Source of the DNA: Actinoallomurus sp963799975
Lineage (GTDB): Bacteria > Actinomycetota > Actinomycetes > Streptosporangiales > Streptosporangiaceae
DNA length: 64,000 nt
Direction of reading: 5' to 3'
Assembly (NCBI GenBank): GCA_963799975.1
Contig: CAWCZF010000006.1
Span: 124,001-188,000, forward strand
Shown piece by piece: positions 34,748 through 45,859 of this stretch (the stretch's first letter is position 1; each line of letters starts with the position of its first letter). The notes under the pieces were generated by a model. It searched no databases and had not been told where the DNA came from. It saw only the letters and a program-made list of their open reading frames with translations. The position numbers and the translations under genes are program-made.

Positions 34748-35236
34748 TCAGGACGGCGTGAGGCGGAACACCCGAAGCCGGCGGTCGGCGCGCTCGACAT
34801 AGGTGTCGAAGACCGACCAGATCCGTACGAGCCGCGGCCAGACCTCGGCGCGTTCGGCGTCTTCCAGCAGCGTCGCGGTGACCGGGATCCGGCGGCCCTG
34901 GTAGCTGACCTCGGCCTTCGGCTCGTGCATGAGGTTGGCGGTCCAGTCGGGATGGCGCTGCCGGCCGAAGTTGCTGCCGACGACGACGAACGAGCCGTCG
35001 TCCTCCGGCATGCAGATCAGCGGCGACTGCCGGGGGAGTCCGCTGCGGCGGCCGGTGGTAGTGAGCAGGATGCTCGGCAGCACGATCCGCGGCAGCAGGA
35101 TGCGCCCGCCGGAGAGACGGTGCAGCAGTCGGTCGACCGGCGGGACGACTCGAGGCCCGACCTTGGCGAACCACCGGGCGCTCGCCAGCCGGCGGGCGAC
35201 CGGCGTCAGCAGGGTCTGACGTGCTCTTCCTGGCAT
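34748..35236 (-). CDS. DDN-like F420-dependent nitroreductase family protein
   Basis: A 162-residue protein of the Ddn/FDOR-A type (split-barrel): ILLTTTGRRSGLPRQSPLIC, then FVVVGSNFGRQRHPDWTANL and EVSYQGRRIPVTATLLEDAE. These signatures bind F420H2 and reduce quinones or nitro compounds at the membrane face. The ATG shares its A with the stop of the upstream epimerase-like gene (TGATG), so the two are translationally coupled. AAGGAG precedes the start. The physiological substrate is unknown. Confidence 0.88.
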   Translation of the reverse strand: MPGRARQTLLTPVARRLASARWFAKVGPRVVPPVDRLLHRLSGGRILLPRIVLPSILLTTTGRRSGLPRQSPLICMPEDDGSFVVVGSNFGRQRHPDWTANLMHEPKAEVSYQGRRIPVTATLLEDAERAEVWPRLVRIWSVFDTYVERADRRLRVFRLTPS

Positions 35237-36264
35237 CACGCGCTCCTTGTCGGGGCGAGCCGTCCGGCTCGTGCCGGGCGGAGATGTCCGGCGGCGGCGA
35301 GCCAGCGCAGGGTGTCGGCCACGCTCTCCTCCAGCGGCCTTAGTGACAGGCCGAGCGCGTCGAGGGCGGCGGTGTCGTCCGAGGGGACGAGCGTCACCAT
35401 CAGCTCGGCGGCGTCGCGCGTCAGCGGGTAGCGGAACCCGTGCACGTGCTTGGCCACATCCAGGAGAGTACCGAGCGTGATCATGAGGCGGCCGGGCACG
35501 GGGATCCGGCGGCAGCGCACGCCGGTCACCGCGTCGCACAGGTCGGCGAACGCCGCCCAGGTGACGTAGTGGCCGCCGAGGACGAGCCGCCGGGGGCCCT
35601 GCCCGGGGGCGACGGCGCGCGCCAGGCCGTCGGCGAGGTCGCGGACGTCGAGCAGCGAGACGCCTCCCGGCGCGACCGGCCAGGCGATGCCCACACCGGC
35701 GGCGATCCCGGCCGGCATCGCGTCCAGATGCGGCTGGAGGGGCCCGATCACGCCGCCGGGGTAGAAGGCCGTGACCGGCGCGCCGTCGTCCTGGAGGCCG
35801 CGGACATAGCGCTCGGCGGAGACCTTGGACCGGCCATAGGCCGTACGCGGTCGCGCCAACGGGTCGGCCGCGGTGATCACCGGCCCGGCGGGCGGGACGA
35901 ACACCGCGATCGTGGACAGGTGGATCACCGGGTCCAGGCCGCGGTCGACGGCGCCGCCGACCACGTTGCGGGTGCCCGCGCCGTTCACCGCGACCAGGTC
36001 AGTACGGCGGCCGGTGACGCCGAGGGCGGCCGCGGAGTGGATCACCGAGTCGCACCCGTCGAGCGCGCGGGCGACGGCCGCCTGGTCGAGCATGTCGCCC
36101 GTGCACATCTCCGTCGCCTCGGTGGCCACGCCGAGCCGGCCGAGGGTGGCGAGGGCGCGGCCGGGGTCGCGTACGAGCAGCCGGGGCCGGTGGCCGGCGG
36201 CCACGAGCGCGCGTACCGCGTGGGACCCGACATACCCCGAGCCGCCCGTGACCAGTACGCGCAT
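35236..36264 (-). CDS. NAD-dependent epimerase/dehydratase (extended SDR)
   Basis: A 342-residue extended SDR. MRVLVTGGSGYVGSHAVRAL binds NAD(P), CDSVIHSAAALGV follows, and YGRSKVSAERY (near residue 145) carries the catalytic Tyr and Lys. The C-terminal part (VSLLDVRDLADGLARAV, VLGGHYVTWAAFADL) resembles dihydroflavonol-4-reductase/3-beta-HSD-like members. It is coupled to the nitroreductase-like gene by a one-base overlap. The ATG at 36264 is the first that gives the cofactor motif; the open frame upstream is not conserved. Confidence 0.86.
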   Translation of the reverse strand: MRVLVTGGSGYVGSHAVRALVAAGHRPRLLVRDPGRALATLGRLGVATEATEMCTGDMLDQAAVARALDGCDSVIHSAAALGVTGRRTDLVAVNGAGTRNVVGGAVDRGLDPVIHLSTIAVFVPPAGPVITAADPLARPRTAYGRSKVSAERYVRGLQDDGAPVTAFYPGGVIGPLQPHLDAMPAGIAAGVGIAWPVAPGGVSLLDVRDLADGLARAVAPGQGPRRLVLGGHYVTWAAFADLCDAVTGVRCRRIPVPGRLMITLGTLLDVAKHVHGFRYPLTRDAAELMVTLVPSDDTAALDALGLSLRPLEESVADTLRWLAAAGHLRPARAGRLAPTRSA

Positions 36265-36354
36265 GGGCACCCCAACCGGACCGGCGATGAGTGACTGGGC
36301 CCCACCTTGCCACAGCCGGCCGCGTGCCACGCGGGCACCGCCGAGACAGGGGGG

Positions 36355-37095
36355 TCAGCGTTCGACGAGAGTGAGGGTGAAGGAGTAGCGGCTCGCCCGG
36401 TAGACGTGGGTGCCGTACTCCACGACGCGGCCCTTGTCGTCGAAGGCCGTGCGCGTCATCGTCAGCAGCGGCACGCCGCGGCGCTCGTCCAGCAGCGCGG
36501 CCTCGGCGGCGGTGGCGCGCCGCGCGCCGATGGTCTGGTTCGCGATGCGCAGGTTGATCCCGGCGGCACGCAGGGTCTCGTAGAGGCCGTGCCGTTCGAG
36601 CCGCTCGGCGGTCAGCTCGACGACGTCGACCGGCAGGTGGTTGGTCATCAACGCGAGCGGCTCGGAGTCGCTGAGCCGCAGCCGCCGCAGGCGTACCACG
36701 TCGGCGCCCGGCGGCACGCCGAGGTCCTTGGCGATCCCGTCGGCGGCGCGCACGGTGTGGAGTTCGAGCACCCGCGTACGAGGAGCGCGCTTGTCGGCGG
36801 TCAGGTCGTCGTACAGGCTGGTGAGTTCGAGCGGCCGCCGTACGTGCGCCTGCACGACCTGGGTGCCCACGCCGCGCTTGCGTACGAGCAGGCCCTTGTC
36901 GACCAGGTGCTGGATGGCCTGGCGCACGGTCGGGCGGGACAGGCCGCAGCGGTCGGCGAGCTGGATCTCGTTCTCCAGCCGCGACCCCGGGGCGAACGTG
37001 CCGTCGACGATCGCGGCTTCGAGCTGCTGCGCAAGCTGGTAGTACAGCGGCACCGGGCTGCGCCGGTCGACTGTCAGAGCTGGTCGCTGCGCCAC
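36355..37095 (-). CDS. GntR/HutC-family regulator, probable inositol operon repressor
   Basis: A 246-residue regulator. The GntR winged helix occupies 13-78 (PLYYQLAQQLEAAIVDGTFA, then LADRCGLSRPTVRQAIQHLV and LLVRKRGVGTQVV), and the UTRA ligand domain follows (LRRLRLSDSEPLALMTNHLP, then RRGVPLLTMTRTAFDDKGRV). It is divergent from the inositol genes, and a palindrome AGGTATTACCT lies 50 bases before its GTG start. GntR-type IolR repressors are known in actinobacteria, and the UTRA ligand would then be inositol or a breakdown product (inference). Confidence 0.85.
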   Translation of the reverse strand: MAQRPALTVDRRSPVPLYYQLAQQLEAAIVDGTFAPGSRLENEIQLADRCGLSRPTVRQAIQHLVDKGLLVRKRGVGTQVVQAHVRRPLELTSLYDDLTADKRAPRTRVLELHTVRAADGIAKDLGVPPGADVVRLRRLRLSDSEPLALMTNHLPVDVVELTAERLERHGLYETLRAAGINLRIANQTIGARRATAAEAALLDERRGVPLLTMTRTAFDDKGRVVEYGTHVYRASRYSFTLTLVER

Positions 37096-37144
37096 GGGCT
37101 CCCCAGGTCGGCTGGATGGTGATCTTGGCCCTGCTCGTTGACTT

Positions 37145-37155
37145 AGGTATTACCT
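37145..37155. promoter_or_regulatory. Candidate operator AGGTATTACCT between GntR gene and iolG
   Basis: A 5-1-5 inverted repeat in the 174-base divergent spacer. It overlaps a -10-like TAATAC on the minus strand (37152-37147). Further TTGACA-like elements lie at 37176-37181, but no matching -10 was identified for iolG. Confidence 0.5.
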
Positions 37156-37269
37156 CTTAATGTCCTGACAAATCGTTGACATCCTCGGAGATGCCGAAGC
37201 AGACTGCGGGAACATCCAATTAACTCATTCGTAACGCAGACGGCACATGTCGCTACCGCGGAGGAACGT

Positions 37270-38265
37270 ATGAGAATCGGGCTCGCCGGAGCCGGGCGTA
37301 TCGGTGCCCGGCACGCCGAAACCCTGCGCAGTCTCCCCGAAGTCGAGTCCGTGATGATCGCCGATGTTGACGCGGGGAGGGCGCGGGCGCTCGCCGACAA
37401 GCACGGGGCGCTGGCGGTGGGCACGGTGGACGAGCTCTTCGCGGCCGGCCTGGACGGAATCGTGGTGGCCGCCGCCACCGACGCTCACGCGGAGCTGGTG
37501 ACGCGCGCGGCCGAGTCCGCGCTGCCGGCCTTCTGCGAGAAACCCGTCGCTCCGGACATCGTTGGAACGCTCCAAGTCATCGACGCGGTGAAACGGACCG
37601 GCTGCCCGGTGCAGGTCGGCTTCCAGCGCCGCTTCGACGCAGGTCATGTGGCCGTACGCGACGCCGTCGCGGCCGGGCGCCTCGGCTGGCTCCACACCGT
37701 ACGCTCCTGCACCCTCGATCCCGCACCGCCGCCGCCGGGCTACATCCCGGTGTCCGGCGGCATCTTCCGCGACTGCGCCGTGCACGACATCGACGGCGTG
37801 CGGTTCGTCACCGGCCGCGAGGTCGTGCAGGTCGTGGCGGTCGGCGCGAACAAGGGCGAGGACTACTTCGCCGAGAGCGGCGACGTCGACACCAGCGCGG
37901 CGCTGCTGACCCTCGACGACGGCACGATCGCGATCATCTGCGAGACCCGGTACAACGCCGCGGGCTACGACGTACGGCTGGAGGCGCTCGGCGCGAAGGA
38001 CAGTCTCGTCGCGGGCCTGGACGAGCACACGCCACTCGCGCAGGCCGACGGGTCGGCCGAGGACGGCGCGCCCTACACCGGGTTCCTCGAACGGTTCGGC
38101 GCCGCGTACGCGGCGGAGATGCGCGCGTTTCTCCGCGTCGTGGCCGGGCAGTGTGACAGTCCGTGCCCGCCCGAGGAAGCGCTGGAGGCGTTCTACGTCG
38201 CCGAGGCGTGCGAACGGTCCAGGCGGGAGGCGTGCGCGGTGACGATCGAGGAGGTCCGCAGGTGA
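37270..38265 (+). CDS. iolG: myo-Inositol 2-dehydrogenase (Gfo/Idh/MocA family)
   Basis: A 331-residue NAD-dependent oxidoreductase that would oxidise myo-inositol to scyllo-inosose, the first step of the pathway. The Rossmann motif is MRIGLAGAGRIGARHAETL, the family signature CEKPVAPD contains the catalytic Lys, and DCAVHDIDGVRF supplies the Asp/His pair near residue 175. GGAGG precedes the ATG. The next gene overlaps its stop (GTGA). The substrate is assigned from the operon; MocA proteins with other substrates look alike. Confidence 0.88.
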   Translation: MRIGLAGAGRIGARHAETLRSLPEVESVMIADVDAGRARALADKHGALAVGTVDELFAAGLDGIVVAAATDAHAELVTRAAESALPAFCEKPVAPDIVGTLQVIDAVKRTGCPVQVGFQRRFDAGHVAVRDAVAAGRLGWLHTVRSCTLDPAPPPPGYIPVSGGIFRDCAVHDIDGVRFVTGREVVQVVAVGANKGEDYFAESGDVDTSAALLTLDDGTIAIICETRYNAAGYDVRLEALGAKDSLVAGLDEHTPLAQADGSAEDGAPYTGFLERFGAAYAAEMRAFLRVVAGQCDSPCPPEEALEAFYVAEACERSRREACAVTIEEVRR

Positions 38266-39113
38266 GAGTCGCCGGTGCGCCGATCTCCTGGGGTGTGTGC
38301 GAGGTGCCGGGCTGGGGCCACCAGATGAGCCCCGACCGGGTGCTCGGCGAGATGCGCGACGCGGGCCTGGTGGCGACGGAGTTCGGCCCGTACGGCTTCC
38401 TGCCCGCCGACCCGGGCGAGCGCGCCGCGCTGCTGAAGTCCTACGGGCTCGGCGCGGTGGGCGGCTTCGTGCCGGTGGTCCTGCACGACCCGGACCATGA
38501 TCCGCTCGCCGACGTCGAACGCGAACTCGCCGGGTTCGGCGACGCACGTACGCTCGTGCTGGCCGCCGCGACGGGCCTGCACGGCTACGACGAGCGGCCG
38601 GCGCTGACCGACGACGGCTGGGGCACCCTCCTGGCCAACCTCGACCGCATCGCGGCACGCGCGGCCGACCTGGGCGTCCAGGCGACTCTGCACCCGCACG
38701 TCGGCACGGTCGTGGAGGGCCCGGGCGAGGTCGACCGGGTGCTGGCCGGCTCGCGCATCCCGCTGTGCCTCGACACCGGCCACCTGCTCATCGGCGGCAC
38801 CGACCCGCTGGAACTCGCGCGTACGGCCGCGGACCGGGTCGCGCACGTCCACCTCAAGGACGTCGATGCCGCCCTCGCCGCGCGGGTGCGCTCCGGTGAG
38901 CTCGCCTACGCCGAGGCCGTACGCGCGGGCGTTTATAGACCGCTCGGTGCGGGAGACGTCGACATCGCGGGCATCGCCGGCGCGCTCACCTCGGCCGGCT
39001 ACGCGGGCTGGTACGTCATGGAGCAGGACACCGTCCTGTCCGCCGAGCCTGAACCGGGCGCCGGGCCCATGGGGGACGTGCTGCGCAGTGTCGCCTTCCT
39101 GGAGGCCGTGTGA
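38262..39113 (+). CDS. iolE: Inosose dehydratase-like TIM-barrel protein
   Basis: A 283-residue xylose-isomerase-like TIM barrel: GAPISWGVCEVPGWGHQMSP, then AGLVATEFGPYGFL, LHPHVGTVVEGPGEVDRVL, PLCLDTGHLLIGGTDPLEL, VAHVHLKDVD and YVMEQDTVL. The Glu, Asp and His residues on these strands are the usual metal ligands. In the inositol pathway IolE removes water from inosose to give a diketone. Other members (IolH, IolI) have the same fold, so the exact role is the best guess from context. GTG overlaps the iolG stop. Confidence 0.8.
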   Translation: MRVAGAPISWGVCEVPGWGHQMSPDRVLGEMRDAGLVATEFGPYGFLPADPGERAALLKSYGLGAVGGFVPVVLHDPDHDPLADVERELAGFGDARTLVLAAATGLHGYDERPALTDDGWGTLLANLDRIAARAADLGVQATLHPHVGTVVEGPGEVDRVLAGSRIPLCLDTGHLLIGGTDPLELARTAADRVAHVHLKDVDAALAARVRSGELAYAEAVRAGVYRPLGAGDVDIAGIAGALTSAGYAGWYVMEQDTVLSAEPEPGAGPMGDVLRSVAFLEAV

Positions 39114-40066
39114 GCCACGACCTGATCACCATGGGACGGGTGAGCGTCGACGTCTACCCCCTCCAGGTCGGCGTGCGGCTCGAGGACGTCGAGACCTTCG
39201 GCAAGTACCTGGGCGGCAGCCCGACCAACGTCGCGGTCGCCGCCGCGCGGCACGGCCGCGACACCGCGGTGATCACCCGTACGGGCGAGGACCCGTTCGG
39301 CCGGTTCGTACACCAGGCACTGCGCGGGTACGGCGTGGACGACCGGTTCGTCACCGCGGTGCCCGGCCTGCCGACGCCGCTGGCCTTCTGCGAGATCTTC
39401 CCGCCGGATGACTTCCCGCTGTACTTCTACCGCTATCCCAAGGCACCGGACATGGAGATCCGTGCCGAGGACCTCGACCTGGACGCCGTACGCGCGGCGA
39501 CGGTGTTCTGGGCCACGGTCACCGGGCTGTCCGACGAGCCGAGCCGGTCGGCCACCCTCGCCGCGCTGGAGGCGCGCTCGTCCGGACGCGAAGACGGGAT
39601 CACCGTGCTGGACCTGGACTACCGGCCGATGTTCTGGTCCGCGCCGGAGGAGGCGCGGCACTGGGTGGACACGGCGCTCGGCCACGTCACCGTCGCGGTC
39701 GGCAACCAGGAGGAGTGCGCGGTCGCGGTGGGCGAGAGCGACCCGCGCCGCGCCGCCGCCGCCCTGCGCGAGCGTGGCGTACGGCTCGCGATCGTCAAGC
39801 AGGGGCCCAAGGGCGTCCTGGCCGCCGACGACCACGGCATCGTGGAGTCGCCGCCGGTGAAGGTCGAGGTCGTCAACGGCCTCGGCGCGGGCGACGCGTT
39901 CGGCGGCGCGCTCTGCCACGGCCTGCTGGCCGGCTGGGACGCGGGCCGCGTCATCGCGTTCGCGAACGCCGCCGGCGCGATCGTCGCCTCACGCATCGCC
40001 TGTTCCGCGGCGATGCCCTCGACCGCCGAGGTCGAGGCGCTCATGTCATCGCGGGAGGGCGCATGA
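39110..40066 (+). CDS. iolC: 5-Dehydro-2-deoxygluconokinase (PfkB family)
   Basis: A 318-residue ribokinase-type kinase that phosphorylates 2-deoxy-5-keto-gluconate. The substrate-binding start is VDVYPLQVGVRLEDVETFGK, then YLGGSPTNVAVAAARHG (PfkB signature 1), and the ATP/catalytic motif VNGLGAGDAFGGALCHGLLAG (near residue 260) holds the base Asp. The SVDVYP/YLGGSPTN combination is typical of IolC. It overlaps both neighbours by four bases, so the operon is translationally coupled. Length is normal. Confidence 0.92.
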   Translation: MSHDLITMGRVSVDVYPLQVGVRLEDVETFGKYLGGSPTNVAVAAARHGRDTAVITRTGEDPFGRFVHQALRGYGVDDRFVTAVPGLPTPLAFCEIFPPDDFPLYFYRYPKAPDMEIRAEDLDLDAVRAATVFWATVTGLSDEPSRSATLAALEARSSGREDGITVLDLDYRPMFWSAPEEARHWVDTALGHVTVAVGNQEECAVAVGESDPRRAAAALRERGVRLAIVKQGPKGVLAADDHGIVESPPVKVEVVNGLGAGDAFGGALCHGLLAGWDAGRVIAFANAAGAIVASRIACSAAMPSTAEVEALMSSREGA

Positions 40067-40950
40067 GCGGGACGTACGCCGAGCGGCTCGGCTCGCTGAC
40101 CGGGATCCGCGCGCACCACCCGGAGGCCGTCGCGGAGGCGGCCGCCCGGCGCGTACGGCGGCCCGCGCTGCTCGGCCCGTCCGGCAAGCTGATGATCGTC
40201 GCGGCGGACCATCCGGCGCGCGGCGCGCTCGCCGCCGGCGACCGGCCGCTGGCCATGGCCGACCGCACCGAACTCCTGCGCCGGGTGTGCGTGGCGCTCG
40301 ACCGGCCCGGCGTCGACGGCGTGCTCGGCACCCCGGACGTCATCGAGGACCTGCTGCTGCTCGGCGTGCTGGACGGCAAGGTCGTCATCGGCTCGATGAA
40401 CCGCGGCGGCGTGGCCGGGACCGCGTTCGAGGTGGACGACCGCTTCACCGCCTACGACCCGGCCGCCATCGCCGACCAGGGCCTGGACGGCGGCAAAATG
40501 CTGCTGCGCGTGGACGATGAGGACCCGGCCTCGGCGGGCACGCTGGAGGGCTGCGCGAAGGCCGTGACGGGCCTGGCGCGCCGCGGCCTGCTGGCGATGA
40601 TCGAGCCGTTCACCTCCCGCCGCGACGGCGGCCGGATGCGCAACATCCTCACTGCCGACGCGATGACGCGCGCCGTCGCCATCGCCTCAGGGCTCGGCGT
40701 GACCTCGGCCTACACCTGGCTGAAGGTGCCGGTCGTGGACGAGATGGAGCGCGTGATGGCCGCCTCTACGCTGCCGGCGCTGCTGCTCGGCGGCGAGGTC
40801 TCGGGCGACCAGGAGGCCGCACTGGCCAACTGGCGCAAGGCGCTGGCGCTGCCCACCGTGATGGGCATCGTCGCCGGCCGCACCATGCTGTATCCCCCTG
40901 GAGACGACGTCGCGGCCGCCGTGGACGCGGCGGTGGAGGTCATGTCGTGA
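40063..40950 (+). CDS. Inositol-cluster aldolase-like TIM-barrel protein (Cgl0158 family)
   Basis: A 295-residue (beta/alpha)8 protein: LMIVAADHPARGALAAG, then GVDGVLGTPDVIEDLLLLG, VVIGSMNRGGVAGTAF, KMLLRVDDEDPAS, LLAMIEPFTSRRDGGRM, TSAYTWLKVPVVDEM and LLLGGEVSGDQ. It belongs to the class I aldolase/DeoC-like group found in actinobacterial inositol clusters; it may cleave 2-deoxy-5-keto-gluconate 6-phosphate in place of IolJ. The Lys in WLKVP is a candidate Schiff-base residue. ATGA overlap with iolC and a four-base overlap with iolB. Confidence 0.82.
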   Translation: MSGTYAERLGSLTGIRAHHPEAVAEAAARRVRRPALLGPSGKLMIVAADHPARGALAAGDRPLAMADRTELLRRVCVALDRPGVDGVLGTPDVIEDLLLLGVLDGKVVIGSMNRGGVAGTAFEVDDRFTAYDPAAIADQGLDGGKMLLRVDDEDPASAGTLEGCAKAVTGLARRGLLAMIEPFTSRRDGGRMRNILTADAMTRAVAIASGLGVTSAYTWLKVPVVDEMERVMAASTLPALLLGGEVSGDQEAALANWRKALALPTVMGIVAGRTMLYPPGDDVAAAVDAAVEVMS

Positions 40951-41798
40951 CGAAGCATTACGTACCGCACGGGAGCACGGCCGCCGAGCCGTACGGGCTG
41001 GTCATCACGCCCGAGAGTGCGGGCTGGACCTACTCCGGGCTGCGGACCCTGGACCTGTCCGGCGAGCACGTCTTCGACACCGGCGGCGAGGAGATGATCG
41101 TGCTGCCGCTGAGCGGGAGCTGCGCGGTCGAGTGCGACGGGGAGACCTTCGAGCTGACCGGGCGCAGCGACGTGTTCTCCCGCGTCACCGACTTCGCGTA
41201 CGTGCCGCGTGACGCGACCGTGCGCCTGCGGGGGAGCGGGCGGTTCGCGCTGCCCGCCGCGCGGTGCGAACGCCGCCTGACGCCGAGGTACGGCCCGGCC
41301 GAGGACGTGCCGGTCGAGGTGCGCGGCGCGGGCGTCGCCAGCCGCCAGGTGAACAACTTCGCCACCCCGGAGGGCTTCCCGTACGCCGACAAGCTGATCA
41401 CGTGTGAGGTGCTCACGCCGGGCGGCTGCTGGTCCTCCTATCCGCCGCACAAACACGACGAGGACCGCCCCGGCGAGTGCCGCCTGGAGGAGATCTACTA
41501 CTTCGAGGTGGCCGGCGGCGGCATGGCCTACCAGCGCGTGTACGGCACCGACGGAGCGGCCGATCGACGTGCTCGCCGAGGTGCGCACCGGCGACGCCGT
41601 GACGATCCCGCACGGCTGGCACGGGCCCTCGATGGCCACGCCGGGCTATGACCTGTACTACCTCAACGTCATGGCCGGTCCGGCGGCGGAGCGGCAGTGG
41701 CTGATCTGCGACGATCCCGCGCACGCGTGGGTTCGCGGCACCTGGGAGGGCCAGGAGGCCGACCCGCGGCTTCCGCTCACCTCGGCGGCGGAGCGGCG

Positions 41799-41802
<4 letters not shown>
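40947..41802 (+). pseudogene. iolB: 5-Deoxy-glucuronate isomerase, one frameshift
   Basis: The isomerase that converts 5-deoxyglucuronate to 2-deoxy-5-keto-gluconate. The first 200 codons are normal: KHYVPHGSTAAEPYGLVITP, then two cupins with the metal site SSYPPHKHDEDRPGE and EEIYYFEVAGGGMAYQRVYG. At 41550-41556 the frame shifts (one base gained or two lost), and the rest continues in another frame: RPIDVLAEVRTGDAVTIPHG, WHGPSMATPGYDLYYLNVMA and WLICDDPAHAWVRGTW. All motifs survive and the end overlaps the iolD ATG correctly, so the gene may be intact in the organism and miscalled here. Confidence 0.85.
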
Positions 41803-43659
<1,857 letters not shown>

Positions 43660-43764
43660 GCGCCGGGATCACTTGCATTACTTCGCCGGTCCGGCCCCGA
43701 TGAAGCCGATACCCTCACGCCACCTGTGGCCGGTATGCGTGCCATTGAGAGGAGACAAGGACAT

Positions 43765-44742
43765 ATGAAGCGAAAGGTGATCGCCGCGGCCTTGGCCGGG
43801 CTGCTGGCACTGAGCGCGTGCAGCAGTTCGGGCGGGAAGAAGGCCGACGAGCAGGCCACCAAGGCTCTCGGCGGCAACGGACCCCGGATCAAGATCGCCA
43901 TGATCACGCACTCCGCCCAGGGTGACGCGTTCTGGGACATCGTGCAGAAGGGCGCCAAGTCGGCCGCGGCCAAGGACAACGTCCAGTTCCTGTACGCCGC
44001 CGACCCCGACGGCGGCAAACAGGCCCAGCTCGTCCAGACCTACATCGACCAGCACGTCGACGGCATCATCGTCACGCTGGCCAAGCCGGACGCGCTCAAG
44101 GACGTCGTCGCCAAGGCCGTCGCGGCCAAGATCCCCGTGGTGACCATCAACTCCGGCGCCGACCAGTCCGCCAAGTTCGGCGCCGTCGCGCACTTCGGCC
44201 AGGACGAGACCATCGCCGGCCAGGCGGCCGGCGAGCAGCTCAACAAGGACGGCGTCAAGAACGCCGTCTGCCTGATCCACGAGCAGGGCAACGTCGGCCT
44301 CGAACAGCGCTGCGCCGGCGCGAAGAAGACCTTCTCCGGAAAGCTGCAGAACCTCTTCGTGCAGGGCGCGAACATGCCGCAGGTCAAGTCGGCGGTCACC
44401 GCCAAGCTCCAGGCCGACAAGGGCATCGACGGCATCCTCGCGCTGAACGCGCAGGTGGCCCTCACCGCCGTCGACGCGGCCAAGGGCAGCGGGAGCAAGG
44501 CCAAGGTCGCGACGTTCGACATGAACAAGGACCTGATCGCCGCGATCAAGGACGGCCGCATCCAGTTCGCCGTCGACCAGCAGCCCTACCTCCAGGGGTA
44601 TGAGGCCGTGGACGAGCTGTGGCTGTACAAGAACAACGGGGACGTGATCGGCGGCGGCCAGCCGGTGCTCACCGGGCCGGCGATCGTCGACAAGTCCAAC
44701 GCGGACGCCGTGGCCCCGTACGCGGACCGAGGCACCCGATAG
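43765..44742 (+). CDS. Sugar/inositol ABC transporter substrate-binding lipoprotein
   Basis: A 325-residue periplasmic-binding-type protein anchored by a lipid. The signal ends in a lipobox LLALSACSSS (Cys at residue 20). The mature part is a type I binding fold (Peripla_BP_4): IKIAMITHSAQGDAFWDIVQ, then LVQTYIDQHVDGIIVTLAKP, PVVTINSGADQS and IDGILALNAQVALTAVDAAK. It follows the inositol genes by about 100 bases and heads the transport part of the cluster, so inositol is the likely cargo. A strong hairpin separates it from the permease gene and may allow higher expression of the binding protein. Confidence 0.9.
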   Translation: MKRKVIAAALAGLLALSACSSSGGKKADEQATKALGGNGPRIKIAMITHSAQGDAFWDIVQKGAKSAAAKDNVQFLYAADPDGGKQAQLVQTYIDQHVDGIIVTLAKPDALKDVVAKAVAAKIPVVTINSGADQSAKFGAVAHFGQDETIAGQAAGEQLNKDGVKNAVCLIHEQGNVGLEQRCAGAKKTFSGKLQNLFVQGANMPQVKSAVTAKLQADKGIDGILALNAQVALTAVDAAKGSGSKAKVATFDMNKDLIAAIKDGRIQFAVDQQPYLQGYEAVDELWLYKNNGDVIGGGQPVLTGPAIVDKSNADAVAPYADRGTR

Positions 44743-44748
44743 CGAACC

Positions 44749-44788
44749 GCGGGCCCCGCCGCCGTACGGTCACCTCGGCGGGGCCCGC
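44749..44788 (+). terminator. Intercistronic hairpin between binding protein and permease
   Basis: Perfect 13-base arms at 44749-44761 and 44776-44788 with a 14-base loop fill the gap between the two ABC genes. It is probably a partial terminator or RNA-stabilising stem that makes more binding protein than permease. Confidence 0.7.
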
Positions 44789-44809
44789 GCCGAACACCTG
44801 GAGTTCCCC

Positions 44810-45859
44810 GTGAGTCAGACCGTCGAGCGGCCCGCGCCGCCCGCGGACGAACGCCTCGCCGCCCGTTCGTCGTTCCGCAAGCTGCTGGGCCGCCCCGAGA
44901 TCGGCTCACTCGTCGGCGCCGTCGTCTTGTTCGTCTTCTTCTCCCTGGTCGCCGACGCCTTCCTGCGCGCGTCCTCGTTCGCCACCGTCCTGTACTCCAG
45001 CTCGTCGATGGGCATCATGGCCGTGTCCGTGGCGCTGCTGATGATCGGCGGGGAGTTCGACCTGTCGGCGGGCGTGATGGTCACCTCATCGGCGCTCATC
45101 GCCGCGATGTTCAGCTACCAGCTCACGCTGAACGTCTGGGCGGGTGTGGCGATCTCGCTCGTCGTCACGCTCGCGCTCGGCTTCCTCAACGGCCTCCTCT
45201 ACGTCAAGACCGGCCTGCCGAGCTTCATCGTCACCCTCGGCACGTTCTTCATGCTGGCCGGCCTCAACCTGGGCTTCACCAAACTGATCACGCACAACGT
45301 GGCCACGCCCTCGATCGAGGACATGGACGGCTTCGGCCAGGCGCGTGCGGTGTTCGCACACGACTTCACGATCGGCGGGGTGCAGATCAACATCAGCGTG
45401 TTCTGGTGGCTGCTGTTCGTCGCCATCGCCACGTGGATCCTGCTGCGCACCCGCTCCGGCAACTGGATCTTCGCGGCCGGCGGCTCGGCCGCCAGCGCAC
45501 GCGCGGTGGGCGTGCCGGTGACCCGTACGAAGATCGCGCTCTTCATGGGCGTGTCCTTCACGGCGTGGTTCTACGGCATGCACATCCTGTTCAACTTCAA
45601 GTCCGTGCAGTCCGGCGAGGGCGTCGGCAACGAGTTCTTCTACATCATCTGCGCGGTCGTCGGCGGCTGCCTGCTCACCGGCGGGTACGGCTCGGCGATC
45701 GGCGCGGCCATCGGCGCGTTCATCTGGGGCATGACGAGCAACGGCATCGTGTACGCCGAGTGGAACCCCGACTGGTTCAAGTTCTTCCTGGGGGCGATGC
45801 TGCTCGCCGCCACCGTGGTCAACCAGGTCGTACGGCGCCGGGCGGAGGCAGGGAAATGA
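44810..45859 (+). CDS. Sugar ABC transporter permease (RbsC-like)
   Basis: A 349-residue inner-membrane permease with eight to ten spans. The BPD_transp_2 signature GGEFDLSAGVMVTSSALIAA lies near residue 84, then PSFIVTLGTFFMLAGLNLGF, SARAVGVPVTRTKIALFMG (the loop that meets the ATPase) and VVGGCLLTGGYGSAIGAAIG. A soluble N-terminus of about 30 residues precedes the first helix. It starts with GTG after the intercistronic hairpin and overlaps the ATPase gene (ATGA). A single permease gene implies a homodimer. Confidence 0.92.
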   Translation: MSQTVERPAPPADERLAARSSFRKLLGRPEIGSLVGAVVLFVFFSLVADAFLRASSFATVLYSSSSMGIMAVSVALLMIGGEFDLSAGVMVTSSALIAAMFSYQLTLNVWAGVAISLVVTLALGFLNGLLYVKTGLPSFIVTLGTFFMLAGLNLGFTKLITHNVATPSIEDMDGFGQARAVFAHDFTIGGVQINISVFWWLLFVAIATWILLRTRSGNWIFAAGGSAASARAVGVPVTRTKIALFMGVSFTAWFYGMHILFNFKSVQSGEGVGNEFFYIICAVVGGCLLTGGYGSAIGAAIGAFIWGMTSNGIVYAEWNPDWFKFFLGAMLLAATVVNQVVRRRAEAGK

